A DNA stretch of 64,000 bases from Enterococcus canis NBRC 100695 (GCF_001544375.1 NZ_BCQJ01000007.1:28868-92867), one strand, 5' to 3'. Shown: positions 28,503-40,700, counted from the first letter of the stretch. Numbers and translations: made by a program. Notes: a model not told the origin generated them from the sequence alone.

Positions 28503-28814
28503 TTATTTATCTAGAACTTCACCGGTTTTTTTAGAAACACGTACTTTTTTACCGTCGACTTCTTTGTAGCCAACACGTGTTGCTTCACCATTTGATGGGT
28601 CAACGACCATGACGTTAGAGACATGGATCGGTGCTTCCATCTCGATGATGCCGCCTTGAGGAGCAGCTGCATTCGGTTTTTGGTGTTTTTTCATCACGTT
28701 GACGCCTTCGACGATGACTTTGTCTTTTTTAGGAAACGCTGCTAATACAACGCCTTCTTTGTTTTTGTCTTTACCAGTGATAACTTTAACTTTATCGCCT
28801 TTTTTAACAAACAT
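28503..28814 (-). CDS. rplX: 50S ribosomal protein L24
   Basis: L24 is an assembly-initiator protein with a KOW motif ([18 protein letters not shown]). The 103 residues are typical for Firmicutes. It lies between rplN and rplE. Confidence 0.98.
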   Translation of the reverse strand: MFVKKGDKVKVITGKDKNKEGVVLAAFPKKDKVIVEGVNVMKKHQKPNAAAPQGGIIEMEAPIHVSNVMVVDPSNGEATRVGYKEVDGKKVRVSKKTGEVLDK

Positions 28815-28848
28815 TACTGTTTCGCACCTCCTTTGATAAGTGACACAA

Positions 28849-29232
<384 letters not shown>

Positions 29233-29266
29233 TCAGACTTTGCGGTTCATCTTTATGAGGAACTCG

Positions 29267-29530
29267 TTAGATTACAACAGCTTTTTCGACAACCTCTAAT
29301 AGACGGAAGCGTTTTGTTGCAGATAAAGGACGAGTTTCCATGATTTTCACGATATCGCCAACTTTTGCTTCGTTGTTTTCATCGTGTACTTTATAATTTT
29401 TAGAGTAATTCATACGTTTACCGTAGATAGGGTGGTTTTTCTTTGTTTCAACGACAACACTGATAGTTTTATCCATTTTGTCTGAAACCACGCGACCTTG
29501 ATAAACTTTACGTTGATTTCTTTCAGTCAT
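29267..29530 (-). CDS. rpsQ: 30S ribosomal protein S17
   Basis: S17 is an OB-fold primary 16S rRNA-binding protein. The 87-residue sequence has [18 protein letters not shown] and [20 protein letters not shown]. Confidence 0.98.
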   Translation of the reverse strand: MTERNQRKVYQGRVVSDKMDKTISVVVETKKNHPIYGKRMNYSKNYKVHDENNEAKVGDIVKIMETRPLSATKRFRLLEVVEKAVVI

Positions 29531-29554
29531 ACGCGTTTGGGCCTCCTTCCACGA

Positions 29555-29743
29555 TTAGTTTGCTTGTTCACGCAAAACAGTTTTGATGCGTGCAATCGAT
29601 TGACGTACTTCTTTGATACGTGCAGTATTTTCTAATTGACCAGTTGCTAGTTGGAATCTTAAGTTAAACAATTCTTCTTTCAATTGTTTTTCTTTATCAA
29701 GCATTTCGGCAGTGGTTAGTTCTCTGATTTCTTTAACCTTCAT
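29555..29743 (-). CDS. rpmC: 50S ribosomal protein L29
   Basis: L29 lies near the exit tunnel and helps dock SRP and trigger factor. The 62-residue protein starts [20 protein letters not shown] at ATG 29743, overlapping the end of rplP by 11 nt. An upstream in-frame ATG would add eight residues foreign to L29. Confidence 0.96.
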   Translation of the reverse strand: MKVKEIRELTTAEMLDKEKQLKEELFNLRFQLATGQLENTARIKEVRQSIARIKTVLREQAN

Positions 29744-30167
29744 TCGATTCACCACCCATTTCTTCACGTTTTACGATCTTTGTTTTCACAGGTAATTTGT
29801 GAGAAGCAAGACGTAAAGCTTCACGTGCAACTTCTTCAGGAACGCCGGCGATTTCAAACATGATCTTGCCGCGTTTCACTGGAGCAACCCAACCTTCTGG
29901 AGCCCCTTTACCTTTACCCATACGTACGCCGATCGCTTTTGATGTATATGATTTATGAGGGAAAATTTTAATCCATACTTTCCCACCACGTTTCATGTAA
30001 CGTGTCATGGCGATACGTGACGCTTCGATTTGACGGTTTGTGATCCAGTGAGATTCTACAGCTTGTAAGCCCCATTCTCCAAAAGCCACTTCTTTGCCGC
30101 CTTTCGCTTCTCCGCGCATTTTTCCGCGGAATTCACGACGGTGTTTTACACGTTTAGGTACTAACAT
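29733..30167 (-). CDS. rplP: 50S ribosomal protein L16
   Basis: L16 organises the aminoacyl-tRNA site of the large subunit. The 144-residue sequence ([38 protein letters not shown]) is complete. Its 3' end overlaps rpmC by 11 nt. Confidence 0.98.
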   Translation of the reverse strand: MLVPKRVKHRREFRGKMRGEAKGGKEVAFGEWGLQAVESHWITNRQIEASRIAMTRYMKRGGKVWIKIFPHKSYTSKAIGVRMGKGKGAPEGWVAPVKRGKIMFEIAGVPEEVAREALRLASHKLPVKTKIVKREEMGGESNEG

Positions 30168-30169
30168 GA

Positions 30170-30826
30170 TTATTTCCCTCCTTTCTCAGTGTTTTTTTTC
30201 GTTGGCAAGATTTCGCCACGATAGATCCACACCTTAACTCCTAATTTACCGTAAGTTGTGTCTGCTTCTTCCCATGCGTAGTCGATGTCGGCACGCAATG
30301 TATGAAGAGGAACAGTTCCTTCAGAGTATCCTTCGCTACGAGCGATATCCGCACCGTTTAAACGACCTGATACTTGTGTTTTGATTCCTTTAGCGCCAGA
30401 ACGCATTGTGCGTTGGATCGCTTGTTTTTGAGCACGACGGAAAGCCACACGGTTTTCTAATTGACGTGCGATTCCTTCGCCGACTAATTTTGCATCTAAA
30501 TCTGGTTTTTTGATTTCCACGATGTTGATGTGGACACGTTTACCAGTTAATTTATTTAATTCTTTACGAAGACTTTCAACTTCAGATCCGCCCTTACCGA
30601 TAACCATACCTGGTTTAGCAGTGTGGATAGAAATGTTCACGCGATTTGCAGCACGTTCGATTTCAATAGTAGATACAGAAGCATCCGCAAGTCTTTTCGC
30701 GATGAATTTACGAATTCTTAGATCTTCATGCAGGTATTCAGCATACTCTTTTTCAGCATACCATTTTGCATCCCAGTCGCGGATGATGCCTACACGCATT
30801 CCAATTGGATGTACTTTTTGACCCAC
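30170..30826 (-). CDS. rpsC: 30S ribosomal protein S3
   Basis: S3 lines the mRNA entry channel and contributes to helicase activity. The 218-residue protein has the N-terminal KH domain with [14 protein letters not shown] and the C-terminal [17 protein letters not shown]. It ends 2 nt before rplP. Confidence 0.98.
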   Translation of the reverse strand: MGQKVHPIGMRVGIIRDWDAKWYAEKEYAEYLHEDLRIRKFIAKRLADASVSTIEIERAANRVNISIHTAKPGMVIGKGGSEVESLRKELNKLTGKRVHINIVEIKKPDLDAKLVGEGIARQLENRVAFRRAQKQAIQRTMRSGAKGIKTQVSGRLNGADIARSEGYSEGTVPLHTLRADIDYAWEEADTTYGKLGVKVWIYRGEILPTKKNTEKGGK

Positions 30827-30839
30827 TGAATGTCCCTCC

Positions 30840-31187
30840 TTATTTTTCTGATACGACTACAGTAATATGACTTGTCCGTTTGTTGATTGGTGAAGCTGAG
30901 CCTTTTGCACGAGGACGGAACCGTTTCATAGTTGGTCCTTCATTAACAAAAGCTTCAGATACAACCAAGTTTTCAACATCTAGATCAAAGTTGTTTTCTG
31001 CATTCGCTACTGCAGACATCAAAACTTTTTCGATAATTCCTGCAGATTTGTTTGGTGTAAATTTCAAAATAGAAATAGCTTCTGCAACGCTTTTCCCTCT
31101 GATAAGATCGATAACTAAACGCGATTTACGAGGTGAAGTACGAACTGTTTTCGCAGTTGCTTTTGCTGAAGTAATTTGTTCTGCCAT
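30840..31187 (-). CDS. rplV: 50S ribosomal protein L22
   Basis: L22 lines the exit tunnel with its beta-hairpin, a site of macrolide-resistance mutations. The 115-residue sequence (ARTVRT-type N-terminus [39 protein letters not shown]) shows no obvious duplication or deletion in the loop. Confidence 0.97.
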   Translation of the reverse strand: MAEQITSAKATAKTVRTSPRKSRLVIDLIRGKSVAEAISILKFTPNKSAGIIEKVLMSAVANAENNFDLDVENLVVSEAFVNEGPTMKRFRPRAKGSASPINKRTSHITVVVSEK

Positions 31188-31209
31188 TACTATTTCCTCC
31201 CCTCAATAA

Positions 31210-31488
31210 TTAACGTCTTGTTTTCTTATCGTCAGCAGCGTGGCCACGATAAGTTCTAGTTGGTGCGAATTCACCTAATTTATGTCCAACCATATCTTCT
31301 TGGATATAAACTGGTACATGTTTACGTCCGTCATATACAGCAATTGTAAATCCTACAAAGTTAGGAAAGATTGTTGAACGACGAGACCAAGTTTTAATAA
31401 CTTTTTTCTTTTCAGCGCCTTGTTGAGCTTCAACTTTTTTCATTAAATGATCATCAGCGAAAGGCCCTTTTTTTAAACTACGACCCAT
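31210..31488 (-). CDS. rpsS: 30S ribosomal protein S19
   Basis: S19 is in the small-subunit head beside S13. The 92-residue sequence ([39 protein letters not shown]) is full length. Confidence 0.98.
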   Translation of the reverse strand: MGRSLKKGPFADDHLMKKVEAQQGAEKKKVIKTWSRRSTIFPNFVGFTIAVYDGRKHVPVYIQEDMVGHKLGEFAPTRTYRGHAADDKKTRR

Positions 31489-31525
31489 GGTGAACCTCCT
31501 CTCAAAATGTACGATTCATGGTCAG

Positions 31526-32356
31526 TTATTTATTCTTACGACGAACAATAAGTTTGTCAGATTTAGCTTTTTTATTACGTGTTTTGTAACCAAGTGCTGG
31601 TTGGCCCCAAGGAGAAACTGGTGCTTTACGTCCGATTGGCGCTTTACCTTCACCACCACCGTGTGGGTGATCGTTAGGGTTCATTACGCTACCACGTACA
31701 GTTGGGCGTTTGCGCATCCAACGAGAACGTCCAGCTTTACCGATGTTGATCAATTCGTGTTGTTCGTTACCAACAGCACCGATTGTTGCACGGCATGTTG
31801 CTAAGATCATTCGAACTTCGCCTGAATTCAAGCGGATCAAGACGTATTTGCCTTCTTTACCAAGTACTTGTGCACTTGTACCAGCTGAACGGATTAATTG
31901 TCCGCCTTTTCCTGGTTTCATTTCGATGTTGTGGATCACAGTACCAACTGGAATATTTTCTAGTGGTAATGCATTCCCTACTTTGATATCAGCTTCTGGT
32001 CCAGATACTAATTGCATCCCAACTTGTAAGCCTTTTGGAGCTAAGATATAAGCTTTGACCCCATCTTCGTAATGTACTAACGCGATGTTAGCAGAACGGT
32101 TTGGATCATACTCAATTGTTTTTACAGTTGCAACAACGTTGTCTTTGTTACGTTTGAAGTCGATCACGCGGTATTGACGCTTGTGACCGCCACCTTGATG
32201 ACGAACTGTGATGCGACCGTTGTTGTTACGACCGGCATTATTTTTCAATGGTTGTAACAATGACTTTTCTGGTTTTGAAGTTGTGATTTCAGCGAAATCA
32301 GAACTTGTCATGTTACGACGACCATTTGAGGTAGGTTTGTACTTTTTAATCGCCAC
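31526..32356 (-). CDS. rplB: 50S ribosomal protein L2
   Basis: L2 is the conserved large-subunit protein near the peptidyl-transferase centre. The 276-residue sequence has [18 protein letters not shown] around the conserved histidine and [20 protein letters not shown] near the N-terminus. Confidence 0.98.
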   Translation of the reverse strand: MAIKKYKPTSNGRRNMTSSDFAEITTSKPEKSLLQPLKNNAGRNNNGRITVRHQGGGHKRQYRVIDFKRNKDNVVATVKTIEYDPNRSANIALVHYEDGVKAYILAPKGLQVGMQLVSGPEADIKVGNALPLENIPVGTVIHNIEMKPGKGGQLIRSAGTSAQVLGKEGKYVLIRLNSGEVRMILATCRATIGAVGNEQHELINIGKAGRSRWMRKRPTVRGSVMNPNDHPHGGGEGKAPIGRKAPVSPWGQPALGYKTRNKKAKSDKLIVRRKNK

Positions 32357-32395
32357 GTCTTTTTCCCTCCTATTTGATAGTTATTTCAAGTCTGC

Positions 32396-32686
32396 TTATT
32401 CAGCAGCGTCGAAAATTTGGATTTCTTTAGATTCTTCTGTCAATGTAACGATCGCTTTGCGACGTTTTTTGGTATATCCTGCATATTTGCCCATGCGTTT
32501 GAATTTAGGACGCACGTTTACGATGTTTACGTTTTTAACTTTCACATCGAATGCTGCTTCAACAGCTTGTTTTACTAAAGTTTTATTTGCTTTCGTATCC
32601 ACTTCAAAAGTGTATTTCTTGTCATCCATGGCAAGCATAGACTTTTCAGTGATCAACGGGCGTTTGATAACATCTAGTAAGTTCAT
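32396..32686 (-). CDS. rplW: 50S ribosomal protein L23
   Basis: L23 is at the exit tunnel and docks trigger factor and SRP. The 96-residue sequence ([37 protein letters not shown]) is complete. Its start overlaps the rplD stop by one base (TAATG). Confidence 0.98.
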   Translation of the reverse strand: MNLLDVIKRPLITEKSMLAMDDKKYTFEVDTKANKTLVKQAVEAAFDVKVKNVNIVNVRPKFKRMGKYAGYTKKRRKAIVTLTEESKEIQIFDAAE

Positions 32687-33309
32687 TATGCAAGCACCTC
32701 CTCTACTTGAGTAAGAGCAGTTTGCGTGATCAACAATTTATCGTTTGATACCACATCCAATACGCTTACGTTATCTGAAGCGACAACTGTCACGTTTGGC
32801 AAGTTACGTGCAGATAAAGCTGCAAAATCGTTACCTGGTTCTAAAACGATTAATACTTTCGTATCAATTGTCAAGTTAGCAAGAACTTGTTTGAATTCTT
32901 TTGTTTTTGGTGCGTCGAAGCTTAAGCCATCCACTACTACCAAGTTGCTATCTGCAACTTTGCTTGATAATACAGATTTCATTGCTAAGCGACGAACTTT
33001 TCTAGGAAGTTTGTAGCTGTATGAACGTGGAGTCGGTCCGAAGACTACGCCACCGCCACGCCATTGTGGTGAACGGATTGAACCTTGACGAGCACGACCT
33101 GTTCCTTTTTGGCGCCATGGTTTACGGCCACCGCCACGAACAGCACTGCGGTTTTTCACAGCGTGTGTTCCTTGTCGTAATGAAGCGCGTTGCATGATGA
33201 TGGCATCATAGACAACTGTTTCATTTGGTTCGATTCCGAAAATAGCGTCGTTTAAAGTAACTTCGCCATTTTGTGTTCCATCTTGTTTGAATAATGCTAC
33301 GTTTGGCAT
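32686..33309 (-). CDS. rplD: 50S ribosomal protein L4
   Basis: L4 has an extended loop in the exit tunnel ([19 protein letters not shown]) and in many bacteria represses the S10 operon through the rpsJ leader. The 207-residue protein is full length. Confidence 0.98.
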   Translation of the reverse strand: MPNVALFKQDGTQNGEVTLNDAIFGIEPNETVVYDAIIMQRASLRQGTHAVKNRSAVRGGGRKPWRQKGTGRARQGSIRSPQWRGGGVVFGPTPRSYSYKLPRKVRRLAMKSVLSSKVADSNLVVVDGLSFDAPKTKEFKQVLANLTIDTKVLIVLEPGNDFAALSARNLPNVTVVASDNVSVLDVVSNDKLLITQTALTQVEEVLA

Positions 33310-33336
33310 TCCCTAGTTCCTCCTTTCCTCTACCGA

Positions 33337-33966
33337 TTATTTAGCCTTCACAGCTGATTTGATAGTGATCAATGATTTTTTAGCTCCTGGAACGTTTCCT
33401 TTGATTAGGATAGCGTTGCGTTCCACGTCAACTTTAACAATCTCTAAGTTTTGGATCGTTACACGGTTGCCACCCATACGGCCAGCAAGGTGTTTATTTT
33501 TAAATACACGGTTAGGTGCAACTGGACCCATTGACCCAGGACGACGGTGGTAACGAGAACCGTGAGCCATTGGTCCGCGGCTTTGGCCGTGACGTTTAAT
33601 AACCCCTTGGAACCCTTTACCTTTCGTAGTACCTGTAACATCAACGATATCTCCTGCTTGGAAAATATCCACTTTAACTTCTTTTCCTACTTCGTATTCT
33701 CCTAGCTCAACATCCTTGAATTCCTTAATGAAGCGCTTAGGAGCCGTGTTTGCTTTTGCAACATGACCTTTCGCAGGTTTGTTAGACAAAACTTCACGCA
33801 TATCTTGGTAACCGACTTGGATAGCTTCGTAGCCATCAGTTTCCATTGTTTTTACTTGCAATACCACGTTTGGTGTTGCTTCGACAACAGTTACTGGGAT
33901 CAATTCGCCAGATTCTGTGAAGATTTGAGTCATTCCCACTTTTTTCCCTAAGATTCCTTTGGTCAT
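33337..33966 (-). CDS. rplC: 50S ribosomal protein L3
   Basis: L3 reaches the peptidyl-transferase centre. The 209-residue sequence ([40 protein letters not shown]) is complete. It is the second gene of the operon after rpsJ. Confidence 0.98.
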   Translation of the reverse strand: MTKGILGKKVGMTQIFTESGELIPVTVVEATPNVVLQVKTMETDGYEAIQVGYQDMREVLSNKPAKGHVAKANTAPKRFIKEFKDVELGEYEVGKEVKVDIFQAGDIVDVTGTTKGKGFQGVIKRHGQSRGPMAHGSRYHRRPGSMGPVAPNRVFKNKHLAGRMGGNRVTIQNLEIVKVDVERNAILIKGNVPGAKKSLITIKSAVKAK

Positions 33967-33996
33967 GAGTACACCTCCATTACATTATTTTTTTGA

Positions 33997-34474
<478 letters not shown>

Positions 34475-34480
34475 TTTATG

Positions 34481-34509
34481 ATTATATTATAGAAATGCGC
34501 GTATCGCAA
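34481..34509 (-). promoter_or_regulatory. Promoter of the S10-spc-alpha operon
   Basis: On the minus strand TTGCGA (34504-34509) and TATAAT (34481-34486) are separated by 17 bp and preceded by A/T-rich sequence. It is the only strong promoter seen for the roughly 14-kb ribosomal operon. Confidence 0.88.
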
Positions 34510-34649
34510 GCTTTTTTTTCTGAAAAACTGCAATTTTGCAAGGGATTTTCATTCATTACTGTTTGACCGAAAAAAATGAAGAAAAAAAATCCCGCCACAG
34601 CAAAGGGCAGAATTTTTTTCTTCCTATTAATAATATTCTTATTTCGTGA

Positions 34650-35525
34650 TTAATAATCAGATTCATAGAAACGTCCCAGAATGCGGACATTATCTGAGAT
34701 ACTGACAAAGGCGTTAGGATCAGCTTTGCGCATACCACTTTCTAGGTTCGGCAGTTCAAAACGCGTCACAACCGTTAGCAGTACAGTCTGTTTGTCGTGA
34801 CTATACGCCCCTTCCGCTTCATTAATAATCGTAATGCCACGGCGTAAGCGACGTTGCATTTCATCAATGACCTTATCTGGGTGTCGCGTAATAATCATGA
34901 CCTGCATCTTTTTCTGCTTGGTAAAGACCACGTCTGTAACTCGGCCGCTGGAGAAAATCGCTAGCGCACTGTAAAACATGTATTGCCAACCAAATAAGAA
35001 GCCTGCTACGAATACAATGACTACGTTGAAATAAATCGAAATAGAGCCGATCGTACGTCCTGTCTTTTTGCGAATGGTAATACTAATGATATCTAAGCCG
35101 CCGGAAGACAAACCGTTGCGCAAAGCAAAGCCGATACCCGCACCACTCAACACACCCCCAAAGATGGCGCAAATAATCGGGTCGGTGGAAAGAACGGTTT
35201 GCGGAATAATATGGATAAAAATCGAAGTCAGACTGACTGTAATAAAGGTGTAAAAGGTAAACTTTTTACTAATGGTCAGCCAGGATAAGAAAAATAGCGG
35301 AATATTTAGTAGATACAACGTTACTGAAACGGGTAAGGTATAACCAATGACTTTGCCCGAAAGTGTCGTTAGAATTTGCGCCAGACCCGTGATACCACTA
35401 GAATAGATATTTCCAGGTAAGTAGAAAAAATTCAAGGCGACAGACGCTAAAATCGCATAGACGATCGCCACCGATAATTTTGTTGTTACTTCATTAATGT
35501 TCAATTCGCGAAAAAATTTAACCAC
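34650..35525 (-). CDS. YitT-family membrane protein (DUF161/DUF2179)
   Basis: The 291-residue protein has about five to six N-terminal membrane spans (residues about 15-195, with SSGITGLAQIL and RNGLSSGGLDIISI) and a cytoplasmic C-terminal DUF2179 domain (residues about 215-291, VMIITRHPDKVIDEMQRRL). This is the YitT/YebE-type architecture of Bacilli. Transport or regulatory function is not established. It is convergent to nothing and stands alone upstream of the ribosomal promoter. Confidence 0.85.
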   Translation of the reverse strand: MVKFFRELNINEVTTKLSVAIVYAILASVALNFFYLPGNIYSSGITGLAQILTTLSGKVIGYTLPVSVTLYLLNIPLFFLSWLTISKKFTFYTFITVSLTSIFIHIIPQTVLSTDPIICAIFGGVLSGAGIGFALRNGLSSGGLDIISITIRKKTGRTIGSISIYFNVVIVFVAGFLFGWQYMFYSALAIFSSGRVTDVVFTKQKKMQVMIITRHPDKVIDEMQRRLRRGITIINEAEGAYSHDKQTVLLTVVTRFELPNLESGMRKADPNAFVSISDNVRILGRFYESDY

Positions 35526-35672
35526 TAGGCATGCCTCGCTTCTGTTGGATTCCTTCTAATTATACGTTGTCCGCCAAGAGAAAAAAAGCTTTTCACTGAA
35601 AAGTGTCTTTGTTTTCCTAATTCTTTAGATGGTGCTAGACTAAAATCAATAAGAAGAAAAGAAGGGATTTAT

Positions 35673-35993
35673 ATGTCCAAAGAGATTTTAGTGGTCTGCG
35701 CTGCCGGCATGACTTCTAGTATGATTGCCGCCCGGATGCAAAAAGCAGCTGAAGCCGATCATTATGACGTAGTGATTCATTCAGCTGATTCTGGCGATGC
35801 CGAAAACACGCTGAAAGAAAAGCAACCTGATGTGGTTTTACTAGCGCCCCAAGTTCGTTACTTTGAAGAAGCCTTTGATAAGCTAGCAGCCGGCACCAAA
35901 ACCAAAGTCGGCGTAATGGATATGCGCGCTTTTGGCTTAATGGACGGCGAGAAAATTTTGACCCAAGCCCGTACACTTTTAGGTGACGTTTAA
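35673..35993 (+). CDS. Orphan PTS EIIB (lactose/cellobiose family)
   Basis: This 106-residue protein has the IIB P-loop ILVVCAAGMTSSMIAARM with phospho-acceptor Cys9, VVLLAPQVRYFEE and the C-terminal MDMRAFGLMDGEKIL, closer to canonical cellobiose IIB than the two xylose-locus paralogues. No IIA or IIC accompanies it; instead an esterase gene follows 16 nt later. It may serve IIC/IIA subunits encoded elsewhere or be regulatory. Confidence 0.88.
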   Translation: MSKEILVVCAAGMTSSMIAARMQKAAEADHYDVVIHSADSGDAENTLKEKQPDVVLLAPQVRYFEEAFDKLAAGTKTKVGVMDMRAFGLMDGEKILTQARTLLGDV

Positions 35994-36009
35994 GAAAGGA
36001 AGGCTATTT

Positions 36010-36777
36010 ATGGAAATTAAAACGGATATTCTTTATGCCGAAAAGCTTTACTTAGACCTTTATGTTCCCGAAAATCCACGTGGAGCAGTGATTGACGTCC
36101 ACGGCGGTGGCTGGTTCCGCGGAGACAAAGCCAAAGATGCCGACTGGGCAACTCGTTTTGCAGAGCAAGGCTATTTGACGATTGTGCCTAATTATCGTTT
36201 AGCACCAGAAGTCACTTATCCCGCACCAATCGAAGACTTAGAAAAGGCTTTGGCTTGGCTGAAAACTAGCGCTTATCCATTCGACCGTGAAAAAATTGCG
36301 GTGGCTGGTTCCTCTTCCGGTGGTAATTTAGCGATTGAATTAGGTCTACGCCATCAGCTGCCAGTTATTTCTTTATCTGGCGTTATTGAGATTGATAATT
36401 GGCTGGCTGCTCACCCAACGGTGGTAGCGGCAATGGATACTTCACAAGATTTTGACCACACGGCTAGCGCGAAAATTGATCAGGGCGGGGCCAACGATGC
36501 GTTTTATAAATGGTTCGTCTTAAATTACGTGCCAGAACCCCAAGCCCAAAAGGATGCCTCACTGTTACACCGTATCGATCAAACAGCGCCGCCAATGTTT
36601 TTAGCTAATGCCATGCACGAATTAGTACCCACCAGCGGCGTCTTAGCCTTACAAGCGGCGCTGACCGCGCAAGATGTGCCCTCGCAAACAGCCATCGTAA
36701 CCGGCACACAACATGCAAAAGGGTATCTCGATGTGGTTAATGACAGTATTTTCGCCTTTTTAACTACTTATCTTTAA
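36010..36777 (+). CDS. Alpha/beta-hydrolase, acetyl-esterase-like
   Basis: This 255-residue alpha/beta hydrolase has the oxyanion motif HGGGWFRGD, the nucleophile elbow GSSSGG and a C-terminal catalytic histidine in GTQHAKGYLD. It lacks a signal peptide, so it is cytoplasmic. The layout is that of family IV/BD-FAE-type carboxylesterases, which deacylate small esters or acetylated sugars. ATG 36010 follows AAGGAAGG. Co-transcription with an orphan IIB suggests a role in the use of a modified (for example acetylated) oligosaccharide, which is inference. Confidence 0.82.
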   Translation: MEIKTDILYAEKLYLDLYVPENPRGAVIDVHGGGWFRGDKAKDADWATRFAEQGYLTIVPNYRLAPEVTYPAPIEDLEKALAWLKTSAYPFDREKIAVAGSSSGGNLAIELGLRHQLPVISLSGVIEIDNWLAAHPTVVAAMDTSQDFDHTASAKIDQGGANDAFYKWFVLNYVPEPQAQKDASLLHRIDQTAPPMFLANAMHELVPTSGVLALQAALTAQDVPSQTAIVTGTQHAKGYLDVVNDSIFAFLTTYL

Positions 36778-36782
36778 TCAAA

Positions 36783-36826
36783 AAAAATCGTCGTCTTTCC
36801 AATCAGAAAAGGCGACGATTTTTTTA
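36783..36826. terminator. Bidirectional terminator between esterase and msrA
   Basis: Arms ATCGTCGTCTTT and AAAAGGCGACGAT (with one bulge or wobble) flank a short loop and are bordered by A and T runs, between convergent genes. Confidence 0.85.
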
Positions 36827-37342
36827 TTACCAATTTTCCCGCAAAAACCCAGCACGACCGGAACCTTCACGGTAACGACCATAGTGGAGCGGATTCTTTT
36901 TATAATAATCTTGATGATACTCTTCGGCTGGGTAGAAGGTCTGCGCAGGTTCAATCTGCGTCACGATAGGTTCACTAAAACGACCACTAGCAGCCAACGC
37001 CTTTTTAGATGCTTCTGCGACCTTTCGTTGCGCGTCACCTTGATAAAAAATGACGGGACGATAAGAAGTACCGCGATCCGCAAATTGACCCAAAGCATCT
37101 GTAGGATCAGTCTGTTGCCAATAAATGTTGACTAACTCAGCATACGAAATAACTTCTGGATCGAAAGTAATCTCAACGGCTTCAGTGTGACCCGTCAGTC
37201 CGGTCGTAACTTGCTCATAAGTTGGGTTAGGTACCTGTCCGCCGGTATAGCCCGACACCACTTTCAAAATTCCTGGTTGGGTCTCAAAAGGTTTCACCAT
37301 ACACCAAAAACAGCCACCAGCAAAAATTGCCGTTTCTTTCAT
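36827..37342 (-). CDS. msrA: Peptide methionine (S)-S-oxide reductase MsrA
   Basis: MsrA repairs oxidised methionine. The 171-residue protein has the catalytic [12 protein letters not shown] with the nucleophilic cysteine, [13 protein letters not shown] and the C-terminal [19 protein letters not shown] 37342 follows GGAGGG; a longer open frame starting at 37366 lacks a site. It has no MsrB partner nearby. Confidence 0.96.
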   Translation of the reverse strand: MKETAIFAGGCFWCMVKPFETQPGILKVVSGYTGGQVPNPTYEQVTTGLTGHTEAVEITFDPEVISYAELVNIYWQQTDPTDALGQFADRGTSYRPVIFYQGDAQRKVAEASKKALAASGRFSEPIVTQIEPAQTFYPAEEYHQDYYKKNPLHYGRYREGSGRAGFLRENW

Positions 37343-37408
37343 AATACTATCCCTCCTTTTCCTCATTCTACGCTTACCAATTACAAACAGATAATTTTTT
37401 GCTCAAAA

Positions 37409-37453
37409 AAAGAGTCAAAGACATAGCTCAAAAAGTTATGTCCCTGACTCTTT
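37409..37453 (-). terminator. Terminator of rpoB-rpoC carried by repeat copy B
   Basis: AAAGAGTCA/TGACTCTTT outer arms (9 bp) and GACATA/TATGTC inner arms (6 bp) with a 2-nt internal loop are followed on the minus strand by seven U. It is the diverged hairpin of the dispersed repeat. Confidence 0.85.
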
Positions 37454-37545
37454 CCGAATAAACGGTGAAAGCAGAAGCAACAGCTATACGCATACAGTTA
37501 CTGCTAAGCTTTGCTAAGCAGAACTAGCAGCCTTCGGAAATAAGC
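37454..37545 (-). repeat. Dispersed intergenic repeat, copy B (body, inverted)
   Basis: On the minus strand it contains CTAGTTCTGCTTAGC, CAGTAACTGTATGCGTATAG and CTGTTGCTTCTGC, matching copy C at 48.4 kb almost base for base and copy A in part. Confidence 0.85.
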
Positions 37546-37595
37546 TGGAATACACAAAAATTTGAAGAGCAATTTCCGTATATTCCTTCTTATTT

Positions 37596-37711
37596 GCTTT
37601 GAATCACAACGATTGCCTTAGGTAGAGTTGATGATGAAAAGTACCTACCTGGTGCTTTGAATCACAACGATTGCTTCCAGAAGAGTTGATGATGAAAAGA
37701 ACCTACTTGGT
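37596..37711 (-). repeat. Two tandem 58-bp imperfect repeats downstream of rpoC
   Basis: Units 37596-37653 and 37654-37711 both begin GCTTTGAATCACAACGATTG on the plus strand and share AGTTGATGATGAAAAG and ACCTAC. They differ mainly in an internal 8-nt segment. They lie 40 nt after the rpoC stop, within the rpoC 3' region. No long reading frame runs through them cleanly because 58 is not a multiple of three. Confidence 0.85.
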
Positions 37712-37750
37712 CTCGGGGTTAGGCGCTTCTGCTCCAACCTCTTACATCAT

Positions 37751-40700
37751 TTATTTCTTAGCGTCTTCTGCAGCCATTTGTGCTTCAATGTCTGAAATAC
37801 TATAAACATTTTCGCTAGCTACACCGACTTCTTTTGGTTCCATATTGCGGTATGTTGCCATACCAGTACCAGCAGGAATAATTTTCCCGATGATAACATT
37901 TTCTTTCAAGCCCAACAATGGATCGCGTTTGCCGCGGATCGCCGCATCGGTTAGGACACGTGTTGTTTCTTGGAAAGAAGCGGCTGATAAGAAACTGTTG
38001 GTTTCCAAGGACGCTTTTGTGATCCCTAGTAAAACTGGACGAGACGTAGCTGGTACGCCACCAGCAACTAGCGTTTCATAGTTGCGGTCTTTGAATTCAG
38101 CAATATCAAGTAACGTACCTGGTAAGATATCCGTGTCACCTGGGTCCATTACGCGGACTTTACGCAACATTTGACGAACCATTACCTCGATATGTTTGTC
38201 GCCGATTTCTACCCCTTGCATGCGGTAAACGCGTTGAACTTCCCGCAATAGGTAGTTTTCAACTGACAAGACATCGCGGACTTGCAATAATTGTTTTGGA
38301 TCGATAGAACCTTCTGTCAATGGCGCTCCGCGATGAATATAATCGCCTTCTGCCACTTTCATACGTGCTGTATAAGGAACAGCATAGGTCCGTGTATCCG
38401 TTTGACCTTTGATGGTTACTTCTTTTGAACGTGTTGCAGGATCTTCAGAAATATCGATAACTTCACCAGTAACTTCTGTGATGACTGCTTGCCCTTTAGG
38501 ATTACGGGCTTCAAAAATTTCTTGGACACGAGGTAGACCTTGTGTAATATCGTCTCCGGCAACCCCGCCCGTATGGAACGTACGCATGGTCAACTGAGTA
38601 CCAGGTTCACCGATTGATTGCGCTGCAATTGTACCAACAGCTTCCCCAACCTCAACACCAGCACCGGTTGCCAAGTTACGGCCGTAACAGTGTTTACATA
38701 CACCGTGTTTAGTATTACATGTAAAGACTGAACGGATCGTTACACGTTCAATACCAGCATCCACAATTTCTTTCGCTAAGTCTTCGGTGATAATTTCGTC
38801 ATTACCAACGATCACAGCGCCAGTTTCAGGGTGAATAACAGCTTTACGTGTGTAACGTCCAATCAAACGTTCTTCTAATGATTCGATGATTTCATTGCCT
38901 TCACGAATCGCAGCGATTTCTAGACCACGGTCAGTTCCACAGTCTTCTTCGCGAATAATCACATCTTGGGCCACGTCTACTAAACGACGCGTCAAGTAAC
39001 CAGAATCGGCTGTTTTCAAGGCCGTATCGGTCATCCCTTTACGGGCACCGTGAGTTGAGATAAACATTTCCAAGACCGTCAAACCTTCACGGAAGTTGGA
39101 AATAATCGGCAATTCCATGATTCGACCATTTGGAGCGGCCATCAAACCACGCATCCCAGCAAGCTGAGTAAAGTTAGAGATGTTACCACGGGCTCCAGAA
39201 TCAGACATCATGAAGATCGGGTTCTTAGCATCCAAGCTTTCCATCAGTTTCAATTGGATTTGGTCTTTAGCAGAGTTCCAGATACCGATTACGCGTTCAT
39301 AGCGTTCGTCATCTGTAATCAAACCACGACGGAATTGTTTCGTAACAGTTTCCACTTGTTTGTGGGCTTCTTCGATAATTTCTTGTTTTTCATGCAAGAC
39401 AACGATATCGGCAATCCCTACTGTGATACCGGCCATCGTAGAGTGCTTGTAACCTAAGTCTTTCATGCGGTCCAACATTTTAGAAGTTTCGGTAATTTTG
39501 AAACGTTTGAAGACTTCGGCAATGATATTCCCTAAGTTTTTCTTCTTGAATGGATTGATTAATTCTTGTTCTTTGATTAAAGCCGGAATATCAGCGCCAG
39601 CTTCAACAAAGTATTTGTCCGGTGTTTGTTCCGTCAAGTTGAAATCAGTTGGTTCATTCAAATAAGGGAATTCAGTCGGCATAATTTCATTGAAGATCAC
39701 TTTTCCGACTGTCGTAATCATTAAGCGTTCTTTTTGCCATTCAGTAAATGGTTTGTCTCCTAAAGTTTTCGGATCGATAGCGATACGAGAATGTAAATGG
39801 ACATAGCCATTACGCCAAGCAGTTACCGCTTCGTTCATATCGCGGAAAATCATGCCTTCGCCTTCGCGATCGTCTTCTTCCATCGTCAAGTAATAGTTAC
39901 CTAAGACCATATCTTGAGAAGGAGTTACAACTGGCTTACCATCTTTTGGATTCAAGATGTTTTGAGCTGCTAACATCAGCATCCGTGCTTCAGCTTGCGC
40001 TTCTTCATTCAATGGTACGTGAACCGCCATTTGGTCCCCATCGAAATCGGCATTGTAGGCTTCACACACTAATGGGTGCAAACGAATAGCACGGCCTTCA
40101 ACCAAGACTGGTTCAAAGGCTTGGATACCCAGTCTATGCAGTGTAGGTGCCCGGTTCAGTAGAACTGGATGTTCCCTGATAACGTCTTCCAAGACATCCC
40201 AAACAGCGTCTTCTTGACGTTCAATTTTACGTTTAGCATTTTTGATATTAGAAGCCAATTCCCGTTGCACTAATTCGCGCATTACGAATGGTTTGAACAA
40301 TTCGATCGCCATTTCTTTTGGCAGACCACATTGATACATCTTCAAGTTTGGACCTACAACGATAACGGAACGACCTGAATAGTCAACCCGTTTACCCAGC
40401 AAGTTTTGACGGAAACGACCTTGTTTCCCTTTCAACATATGAGAAAGAGATTTCAATGGGCGGTTACCTGGTCCAGTAACTGGACGGCCACGACGACCAT
40501 TATCGATCAACGCGTCAACTGCTTCTTGCAGCATCCGTTTTTCATTTTGCACAATGATGTTTGGTGCATTCAAATCTAACAAACGTTTCAAACGGTTGTT
40601 ACGGTTAATAACCCGACGATACAAATCGTTCAAGTCACTCGTAGCAAAACGGCCACCTTCTAATTGGACCATTGGACGCAAGTCTGGTGGGATAACAGGA

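Noticed and set aside
32208..32714. A 168-codon plus-strand frame opposite rplB and rplW
   Set aside because: It is an antisense shadow of two conserved ribosomal protein genes, with no homology or ribosome site.
37596..37711. CRISPR array
   Set aside because: There are only two units, the conserved part is not separated by unique spacers of constant length, and there are no cas genes.
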